This document shows positions 57,771-64,000 of a DNA stretch of 64,000 nt, piece after piece. Every line of letters begins with the position of its first letter. Position 1 is the stretch's first letter. The position numbers and the translations under genes are program-made. A model generated the notes under the pieces. That model had not been told where the DNA came from. It saw nothing but the letters and a program-made list of their open reading frames with translations, and ran no database searches. The DNA is from Neomelitea salexigens DSM 19753 (GTDB lineage: Bacteria; Pseudomonadota; Gammaproteobacteria; Pseudomonadales; Spongiibacteraceae): positions 248,001-312,000 of the forward strand of contig NZ_AULP01000001.1 in NCBI RefSeq assembly GCF_000422345.1, in the 5' to 3' direction.

Positions 57771-57795
57771 AAAAAGGGCATCGAGAGATGCCCTT
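57771..57795 (-). terminator. Terminator between the acyl-CoA dehydrogenase and ATP-grasp genes
   Basis: Hairpin AGGGCATC-TCTC-GATGCCCT followed by TTTTT on the minus strand, so it mainly serves the ATP-grasp gene; on the plus strand only TT follows. Confidence 0.8.
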
Positions 57796-57799
57796 ATCA

Positions 57800-59269
57800 C
57801 TACTTAGTCGCCGCAAGCCCTCGCCTTTCCATTCGCCGTAAAAACACCTCAATAACTGCCGCGTAAAGCGAGTCGCCGAGCAGCTTATCCTCTACCCCGC
57901 TGTCTATGCTGGGATTGTCGTTGACCTCAATGACCACCACCCGACTTCCCTGCTGCTTGATATCCACACCATAAAAACTGTTGCCAATAAGCTGACAGGC
58001 ACTGACCGCTGCGCGCAATACGTCGGCTGGGACATCGCTAATCGGCACCGCATCAAATCCACCTGACTGGCTTCGCTTGCCGTGACGATAAATCTGCCAA
58101 TGTTTTTTCACCATGTAATAACGACAAGCAAATAACGGTTGGCCGTCCAATACCCCAATACGCCAGTCGTATTCGGTATACATAAACTCCTGCGCAAGAA
58201 GCAGCGCCGACTTATCCAGTAGTCGCTGCGCTTCCACACACAGCGCTGCCAGGCTGTCGACTTTAACCACCCCTTTAGAGAACGCACCATCGGGCACCTT
58301 TAACACCAGGGGTAGGCCAAGTGCATCTATCAAGCGCCGCGCTTCCGACTCACTGCCACTTCGCAAATACTCCGTCTTCGGTACAGCAACCGCGTTCCGC
58401 CTTAGTAAATCAGCAAGATAGATCTTGTTCGTGCACCGTAAGATCGACTGGGAGTCATCGATAACCACCAGGCCTTCCGCTTCCGCGCGCTTGGCAAAGC
58501 GGTAACTGATGTTCGCTACCGACGTTGTCGTGCGGATAAACAAACCGTCGTACTCTGCCAGCCGCGAATAATCCGCTCTTCCAATCAGCTCCGCACAGAT
58601 ACCGTATTTTTCCGCGACGCGGATAAATTTCCGCAGGGCGGCGCCGTCGCTAGGCGACATCGCCTCCTCGGTATCGACCAGAATCGCCAGGTCATAGCGG
58701 AAGCGCTTTTGCGCGGGGGCCGGCCGCCATAGTTTTTGACTGAAGCGCTCAAAGCACGCCGCAAAGCTGTCTTGCTCAGTGCTCGACGACAAAGCCCGCA
58801 GCGACGCGGCCTGTAATTTATCCATACGCCAGCCCTGGCGATACACCATGCGCAGCTCAAGGATAGGACACGGAAAGTACTGAAACGCCGAGCGCGCAAG
58901 GTTGGCATATTCTGGCTCCAAAGTCTCGCCGAACCAGCATCGCAACTGTTTCACCTCGCCCGGCTGGCCCGGTGCAAGCGCAGCAAGCGTCGGCGACATA
59001 CCCTGCCACTGAATAGACGACAGCGGCTTTGCCGACAATTCAGTCAGGGTTTTCAGCGATGGAATAACATGATGCCCGCGGGCTTCAGCCAACAGAGAGC
59101 AGTAGTAGCCGCTACCGAGATAGCGGTAGTTCCGGCAAAGATTAACGACCCTGACGCGCTCGCGAGTCGTTCCAAGACAAAGATAATCATCAAAACTGAT
59201 GACCGAATGGCTGGGATAATAAGGCCCCCAGTCGCGCACATCATCGACAACAATAACTAAACGGGACAT
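57800..59269 (-). CDS. RimK-like ATP-grasp ligase with N-terminal RLAN-type domain
   Basis: 489 residues from ATG 59269 (ATG 59278 is three codons earlier but too near its GGGAG). The N-terminal third (about 1-190, LVIVVDDVRDWGPYYPSH) is the domain placed before RimK-like ligases (PF14401-like). The C-terminal ATP-grasp has LVLKVPDGAFSKGVVKV, DWRIGVLDGQPLFACRYYMVKKHW in parts, FYGVDIKQQG and metal-binding VIEVNDNPSID. ATP-grasp ligases of this group form amide bonds, adding amino acids to peptides or proteins. It is divergent from a GNAT-peptidase gene and close to a DUF1704 gene; together they suggest a modification system. Confidence 0.87.
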   Translation of the reverse strand: MSRLVIVVDDVRDWGPYYPSHSVISFDDYLCLGTTRERVRVVNLCRNYRYLGSGYYCSLLAEARGHHVIPSLKTLTELSAKPLSSIQWQGMSPTLAALAPGQPGEVKQLRCWFGETLEPEYANLARSAFQYFPCPILELRMVYRQGWRMDKLQAASLRALSSSTEQDSFAACFERFSQKLWRPAPAQKRFRYDLAILVDTEEAMSPSDGAALRKFIRVAEKYGICAELIGRADYSRLAEYDGLFIRTTTSVANISYRFAKRAEAEGLVVIDDSQSILRCTNKIYLADLLRRNAVAVPKTEYLRSGSESEARRLIDALGLPLVLKVPDGAFSKGVVKVDSLAALCVEAQRLLDKSALLLAQEFMYTEYDWRIGVLDGQPLFACRYYMVKKHWQIYRHGKRSQSGGFDAVPISDVPADVLRAAVSACQLIGNSFYGVDIKQQGSRVVVIEVNDNPSIDSGVEDKLLGDSLYAAVIEVFLRRMERRGLAATK

Positions 59270-59456
59270 CGGCTCCATGCTCCCAAAATGCTCTCCCCAT
59301 GCGGGATCAGCGACCGTCTATGCGGTGGCAAAAGCTGCGGCATTCTGCGACCAGCGCAACAGCGAAACAAGTACTATTTTATGTTGTAGACGGCAAATAA
59401 TGCGCAGTATGATCCGCACATGCGCCGCCATCTGCGGTATTTGTCGAGTCTGCCCC

Positions 59457-60584
59457 ATGTCGCCGTGTATTCGCCCCGCTAGCCCCATAGATTTGCCGGC
59501 ACTGGTCGAGCTGGAACGACACTGCTTTAGTAGTGACCGGATCTCCCAGCGCAGCTTTAAAGCGTTCATCCGCCACGGCGCCCACCAATTGCTCGTCTGT
59601 CGTGAAGCTGACAAACTGTTGGGCTATGCATTGCTACTGTTTCGCCGTGGCACCCTGCTGTCCCGGCTTTACTCACTCGCCGTCGCGCCCGACCAACGCG
59701 GTAAAGGCGTCGCGATGTTATTACTCGACGCAGCGGAACAACTCGCCCGCAACAGGCAAAGCGTTTTCCTTCGCCTTGAAGTCAGAGAGGACAATGCCGC
59801 CGCAATTTCCCTGTACAACCGCCGTGGCTACCGCACTTTTGGCCGTGTCAGTGACTACTACGCCGATGGTTGCAGTGCCGTACGTATGGAAAAGCGACTG
59901 CTAACACCCGCGCAGCGCGGCGCGCACTCACCCCACTACTACCGGCAGACCACGGGTTTTACCTGCGGCCCCGCCAGCTTGATGATGGCCATGCGAGACC
60001 TGGATCCGGCATCGCCCTTTTCCCGGCGCGAGGAGCTGCAAATCTGGCGGGAAGCCACCAGCATCTATATGGGTAGCGGTCACGGTGGCTGCACACCACA
60101 AGGCTTAATGTTGGCGGCGCTGCGCCGAAAATTTAACGCCACGCTCTTTATTAGCGATACGGCCCCCGCCTTCATCGACAGCGTTCGCTCGCCCTCCAAG
60201 CGCCAGCTTATGCAGCTGGTTCACGACGATTTTATGGCGCAGTTGACGGACTATAAGGCGGATATTCGGGTCAATAAGCTCGACACACCGGCCCTGCAGT
60301 CGCTATTGATTGAAAACCGTCACGTTGTCGCACTGATCAGCACGTGGGCACTCGACCGCCAACGCGCGCCTCACTGGGTATATGTGTACCGAGGGGAGGA
60401 AAATACGGTGTATATCAATGACCCCGACAGCAACACCTGTCGGGGCCATTCCTTAGACAGCAGCAAGGGCCACTGGCAGTCTGAGATTGAATACCACCGC
60501 GTGCCAATATCACTTGAACAATTCAGCAACATGGCAAGCTTTGGAAAACGGCGTCTACGCTGCATATTAACCCTACAAAAATGA
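59457..60584 (+). CDS. GNAT acetyltransferase fused to a C39-like peptidase
   Basis: 375 residues from ATG 59457; an upstream reading is Cys-rich and unlike the family. Residues about 1-150 are a GNAT domain (acetyl-CoA loop RGKGVAMLLL, then YNRRGYRTFGRVSDYY), close to RimI in pattern. Residues about 152-375 are a papain-like C39-type domain with C170 in GFTCGPASL, a histidine in PHWVYVY and an Asp in INDPDS. The fusion (DUF3335-type) is known beside RimK-like ligases. It could acetylate and cleave N-terminal parts of peptide substrates; no substrate is visible. Confidence 0.85.
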   Translation: MSPCIRPASPIDLPALVELERHCFSSDRISQRSFKAFIRHGAHQLLVCREADKLLGYALLLFRRGTLLSRLYSLAVAPDQRGKGVAMLLLDAAEQLARNRQSVFLRLEVREDNAAAISLYNRRGYRTFGRVSDYYADGCSAVRMEKRLLTPAQRGAHSPHYYRQTTGFTCGPASLMMAMRDLDPASPFSRREELQIWREATSIYMGSGHGGCTPQGLMLAALRRKFNATLFISDTAPAFIDSVRSPSKRQLMQLVHDDFMAQLTDYKADIRVNKLDTPALQSLLIENRHVVALISTWALDRQRAPHWVYVYRGEENTVYINDPDSNTCRGHSLDSSKGHWQSEIEYHRVPISLEQFSNMASFGKRRLRCILTLQK

Positions 60585-60591
60585 GGCCGTG

Positions 60592-61929
60592 ATGACATCA
60601 GACGCCACAAGTTATAAAACAGCGCTGCGCGCGCTCTCGGATGAGCTGATCCGCATTCAAAAGCCGATATTGATACTCGATGCGATCAAGTGGCCCCATG
60701 ATGTGGAGAAACGTTTTTTTGAGAACGGCGCCAACGCGCTACCGACCGTGTGCCGTGAAGACTACCTGCGCAACAACCCTCTCAGTTTCAACGCGGCAGA
60801 GATTGATGCACAACTGAAAAACTTCCAACAACGGCTCGATAGTGCTCTGGGGCACGGCGACGCCCTCGGCCAAATTCTTTGGCAAACCGCCGAACAGTAC
60901 CGCAGCGTGGTTGACCTACTGGAGCACCGTGGCCAAAAGGCATTCTTGACCGCCAGCCGGCGGCTTTATGGCTCTGCACGCGATCGTCTGCGGGGTGACA
61001 GCCTGCCGCTTATCGACATGGGTAAGCGCTTGTGCAGCATTTTTTCCCTTCCCGCTGCCCACCATCTTGCATCCCCCTACCCCAAGGTCATCGATGCGAC
61101 TGGCGCAGTGGAAATGCTCTCCCAACGACTCAAGCCCTTTTTTCCGGATACCGCTTTCACCGTTCGGGAAACAGATGGCATCGTGTCTGATGCCTCAGCC
61201 GGGGGCGACTGCATCAAAATTAATCGCCACGCGCAATTCTCCCTTCTCGATATACAAGTTTTGGAGGTTCACGAAGGTTGGGTGCATGTCGGCACCACGT
61301 TAAATGGTCGCCGCCAGCCATGGGCCAGCTGGCTAAGCGTCGGCTCTCCCCGTATTACTGCCCTCCAAGAGGGCTTAGCAGTGCTTATCGAGACACTGAC
61401 GTTTAGCTCTTTTCCCGGGCGCGCGCGAAAAATCAGCGACCGTGTAGTGGCTATCGATATCGCAGAACAAGGGGGCGACTTTCTCGATGTATATCGGCAC
61501 TTTGTTGGCCAGGGCCTCAGCAACAAGGAAAGCTACAAAATTGCCCAGCGGGTATTCCGCGGTGGAATGGTGGAAGGCGGCGCCTGTTTCACCAAAGATT
61601 TGAGCTACGTCAGGGGCTTTGTCGAAACGGTAAACTTTATTCGCAGCGCGATCCTCAGCGACGTGCCGGAAATACTACCAATGCTGTTTGTAGGCAAGGT
61701 GTCCCTGGAGGACGTCCCCCATCTCTACCCCTATTGCCAGGAAGGCATCATTGAAGCGCCGCATTATCTGCCGCCTATGTTTCGAGACCTAAATGGCTTG
61801 TACGTGTGGTTTGGCTTATCTAGCGGGCTGGCGGATATCAATATTCACAGTGTCCAGGAGCACTTTCAAACACTTTTCGAGCACTTGAAAGCCGCTCCGG
61901 ACGCTATACATGGCACCAAGTGCGATTAG
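60592..61929 (+). CDS. DUF1704 zinc-peptidase-like protein (QEGLA motif)
   Basis: 445 residues from ATG 60592; GAGG 5 bp upstream. The motif VHEGWVH (H227-x3-H232, HExxxH type) and ALQEGLAVLIE (Q259-) are the family marks. The family, named flavohemoglobin expression-modulating QEGLA protein in bacteria, is related to the MATCAP/KIAA0895 carboxypeptidases that remove C-terminal residues from tubulin, where the ligase is also an ATP-grasp protein. This supports a ligase/peptidase pair here. It is coupled to the GNAT-C39 gene with 7 bp between stop and start. Confidence 0.87.
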   Translation: MTSDATSYKTALRALSDELIRIQKPILILDAIKWPHDVEKRFFENGANALPTVCREDYLRNNPLSFNAAEIDAQLKNFQQRLDSALGHGDALGQILWQTAEQYRSVVDLLEHRGQKAFLTASRRLYGSARDRLRGDSLPLIDMGKRLCSIFSLPAAHHLASPYPKVIDATGAVEMLSQRLKPFFPDTAFTVRETDGIVSDASAGGDCIKINRHAQFSLLDIQVLEVHEGWVHVGTTLNGRRQPWASWLSVGSPRITALQEGLAVLIETLTFSSFPGRARKISDRVVAIDIAEQGGDFLDVYRHFVGQGLSNKESYKIAQRVFRGGMVEGGACFTKDLSYVRGFVETVNFIRSAILSDVPEILPMLFVGKVSLEDVPHLYPYCQEGIIEAPHYLPPMFRDLNGLYVWFGLSSGLADINIHSVQEHFQTLFEHLKAAPDAIHGTKCD

Positions 61930-62207
61930 CCATAAAAACACGCGTAGGCACTGGTCTCTTCCACTTTCAAATCAAACGCGCTGTTGGCCGGTACATCGAA
62001 AGATTGCCCGGCGCTAAAGCGCTGCCAATCGCTGGAACCCGGTAGCAATACAACCAGCGCGCCAGTAATAACTTGCATGCGCTCCGCCGCTTCGGTGCCA
62101 AAGCGGTATTCACCGGCTTCCATAACGCCCACCGAGACCGGCTGGGATTTTCCTTCAAAACCCAATGACTGAACTTTTTCGTCAAAATAGCTGTTGTGCT
62201 TGATCAC
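61926..62207 (-). CDS. ppnP: Pyrimidine/purine nucleoside phosphorylase
   Basis: 93 residues, a small cupin of the PpnP (YaiE/DUF1255) family: IKHNSYFDEKVQSLGFE, the QPVSVGVMEAGEYRFGTE strand pair and VPANSAFDLKVEE. It phosphorolyses several nucleosides. It overlaps the RND stop by 4 bp and is convergent with the DUF1704 gene. Confidence 0.93.
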   Translation of the reverse strand: MIKHNSYFDEKVQSLGFEGKSQPVSVGVMEAGEYRFGTEAAERMQVITGALVVLLPGSSDWQRFSAGQSFDVPANSAFDLKVEETSAYACFYG

Positions 62208-64000
62208 GACACACCCTCTTTTTCAGTTAAGGCGCGATCATACCCGTCGCGCCCCGCTTCGGCCAGTACACCACCCTCAGCGGAAGACGTGGCGCGGTGG
62301 TCTCGCCCTATGTAGTGGTACATGGCCGGCACAACGAACAAGGTAAACAGCGTGCCGATGCTCATTCCCGAGGCGATAACCATACCTAGCGAGAAACGCG
62401 ATGCCGCACCGGCACCACTGGCAACCAGCAGTGGCAACATCGCCATCACCAGCGCCGCCGTGGTCATCAAAATAGGACGCAAACGAATCGACGCGGCCTC
62501 TTCTATGGCTTCGCGCTTGGACACGCCCTGCTCCTGCAACCGGTTTGCAAAATCCACCATCAAGATACCGTGTTTGGAGATCACCCCAATCAGGGTGACC
62601 AGGCCAACCTGGGTATAGATATTCAGGGTCATACCGGGGAACGTTGTCAGCTGCATACCGTTAGTCAGTGCAAAAATATTAATGCACAGCAACGCGCCAC
62701 ATACCGACATAGGCACGGTCACCAGAATGATCAGCGGGTCCCGGAAAGACTCGAATTGCGCCGCCAAGACGAGGTAAATAATCAGCAGGGCAAAGGCAAA
62801 GGTTCCCACCAATGCTCCGCCCTCTTGCTTGAACTGCCGAGAGCTCCCCGCGTAGTCCAGCTGAAAGTTGGCGGGCATAATGTCGTTGGCAATACCTTCA
62901 AGCAGGGCCAGCGCTTCGCCCTGGGAAACATCGGGGCGCGGCACTGCAATAATCGTATTTGCATTTAATTGCTGGGCATGGGGTATTGATCTTGGCTTGG
63001 TTCGCTGCACAACCTCGACGAGTGTGGAGATTGGAATCAGGTCGCCGCTTGCCGCACGCGTGTAGTACCCGGTCAGTTGCTGAGGGTTCAGGCGCTCCTC
63101 GCGCTCAACCTGGGCAATGACTTTGTACGAGCGCCCCATATACGAAAAACGATTCACCTCAGCACCCGCCATCATCGCACTCAGATCTAAGCTCAGGCTT
63201 TGCATGTCAACGCCGAGTAGACCGGCCTTGTCTCTGTCGACGATAATTTCGGCCTCGGGGCGATCGAAATTTAACTGCGAGGCCACGTAGAAAAAGCGCT
63301 TACTGGCCATCGCACGCTTAACCAGCTCATCGCCCACTTCCGCCATCAGCTGTGGCTCAGCCGTCGACTTGAGAATAAACTCCACGGGATAGCCCTGCCC
63401 TGGAGTTGGCAGCGGCGGCGGCTGGAATGTCGCCAGGCGTAGCGGCGCCACTGACTCCATGCTCATACTCAAGTCGTTAGCGACATCCCCCATTGTCTTG
63501 GTCCGAGCGTCCCAGGGGGTGCCAATCAAGCCGATAAAGCCTTTATTGCTTTCACCACTTTCTGAGATGGTGAAGGCAAACGTATGATCCACATTGGGGT
63601 GCTCCAACGCCAAATTCTGAGCGGCCAAAAAGGCATTGGTAAAGTACTCCGGCGATGCATAGCCGTCACCCTCGGCAATGACGCCAGCAAAACCTAAGTC
63701 TTCGGCCGGCGCCAATTCGTTGTCACTGCTCTGGTAGAGGAAATAACACGATACCAACACCACCAAACCGAATACGCCAATCACATTGACCTGGTCCATC
63801 GCTGAGTGGAGTCGCTGCTTATAGCCCTGGCGCCAGTATTCGAACTTCTCATCCAGGAAACGCTCCAGACGACTGCTACCCGATTCATCGTGCGACTGCA
63901 GTATTTTTGCGCACATCATCGGTGTTAACGTCAGTGCAATAACGCCCGAAATCAATACCGCGCCCGCCAAGGTAAACGCGAACTCGGTGAACAGCTTGCC
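62204..64000 (-). CDS. RND-family efflux transporter, C-terminal part (partial)
   Basis: About 599 residues of an AcrB/MexF-like HAE1 pump; the N-terminal part lies beyond the window, and the open frame reaches the edge (GKLFTEFAFTLAGAVL). Features include transmembrane bundle and the second periplasmic porter domain, with LVLAAQFESFRDPLIILVTVP and the TM10-11 region GVISKHGILMVDFANRLQ. It exports drugs or hydrophobic compounds. The gene after it, ppnP, overlaps its stop. Outer-membrane and adaptor partners are outside the window. Confidence 0.93.
   Translation of the reverse strand, partial: GKLFTEFAFTLAGAVLISGVIALTLTPMMCAKILQSHDESGSSRLERFLDEKFEYWRQGYKQRLHSAMDQVNVIGVFGLVVLVSCYFLYQSSDNELAPAEDLGFAGVIAEGDGYASPEYFTNAFLAAQNLALEHPNVDHTFAFTISESGESNKGFIGLIGTPWDARTKTMGDVANDLSMSMESVAPLRLATFQPPPLPTPGQGYPVEFILKSTAEPQLMAEVGDELVKRAMASKRFFYVASQLNFDRPEAEIIVDRDKAGLLGVDMQSLSLDLSAMMAGAEVNRFSYMGRSYKVIAQVEREERLNPQQLTGYYTRAASGDLIPISTLVEVVQRTKPRSIPHAQQLNANTIIAVPRPDVSQGEALALLEGIANDIMPANFQLDYAGSSRQFKQEGGALVGTFAFALLIIYLVLAAQFESFRDPLIILVTVPMSVCGALLCINIFALTNGMQLTTFPGMTLNIYTQVGLVTLIGVISKHGILMVDFANRLQEQGVSKREAIEEAASIRLRPILMTTAALVMAMLPLLVASGAGAASRFSLGMVIASGMSIGTLFTLFVVPAMYHYIGRDHRATSSAEGGVLAEAGRDGYDRALTEKEGVS

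Overview
The window is a dense, mostly housekeeping segment of a gammaproteobacterial chromosome, probably from a marine Pseudomonadales/Cellvibrionales-type bacterium. The reasons are gene orders familiar from pseudomonads and their relatives: thrS-infC-rpmI-rplT-pheS-pheT-ihfA-MerR-tRNA-Pro, nadB divergent from algU(rpoE)-mucA-mucB-rseC-lepA-lepB-rnc-era-recO, gacS(barA) divergent from cysM with relA-mazG, an AlgP-like histone-H1-type protein, and sdhE/ygfX divergent from ygfZ. Genus assignment is inference only.

Layout. 0-6.5 kb: a PepSY protein with a PhoP/PhoQ-like two-component system, then an unusual outer-membrane/secretion locus on the minus strand: a TpsB-like barrel without a signal peptide, an OmpA-type protein and a secreted protein built of NPLQP repeats whose promoter carries a CRP-like site. 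6.4-14 kb: tRNA-Pro and the translation operon, with infC starting at AUU. 14-21.8 kb: algP-like, hemH, adk, a gene-poor stretch, mazG, relA and cysM. 21.8-24.5 kb: GacS/BarA hybrid sensor kinase. 24.5-32.9 kb: RNase III/Era/signal peptidase/LepA and the envelope-stress sigma factor operon, with a recognisable sigma-E-type autoregulatory promoter. 32.9-37.2 kb: nadB, sdhE module, ygfZ, ung.

36-57.8 kb is an accessory, lipid-oriented region: an operon of diiron-like hydrolase, alpha/beta hydrolase, Baeyer-Villiger-type monooxygenase and SDR; a TonB-dependent receptor with a periplasmic START-domain protein; a MerR-type regulator; SDR plus EthD protein; paired acyl-CoA dehydrogenases; glycerol kinase. 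A palindromic site (core ATGTTACAT) is present both in the receptor/MerR intergenic region and in the monooxygenase promoter, where it lies in a 20-bp -35/-10 spacer as MerR activators require. The parts suggest uptake and oxidation of a hydrophobic ketone, terpenoid or sterol-like compound; the substrate is not readable from the sequence.

48.4-52.8 kb is a translationally coupled trio (periplasmic binding protein, porin, membrane GGDEF/EAL protein with degenerate GGDEF), a candidate signalling module. 57.8-61.9 kb holds a RimK-like ATP-grasp ligase, a GNAT-C39 peptidase fusion and a DUF1704 (QEGLA) zinc-peptidase-like protein, a candidate peptide-tagging/untagging system. The window ends in ppnP and a truncated RND efflux transporter gene. 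No CRISPR array, prophage or insertion sequence was seen.
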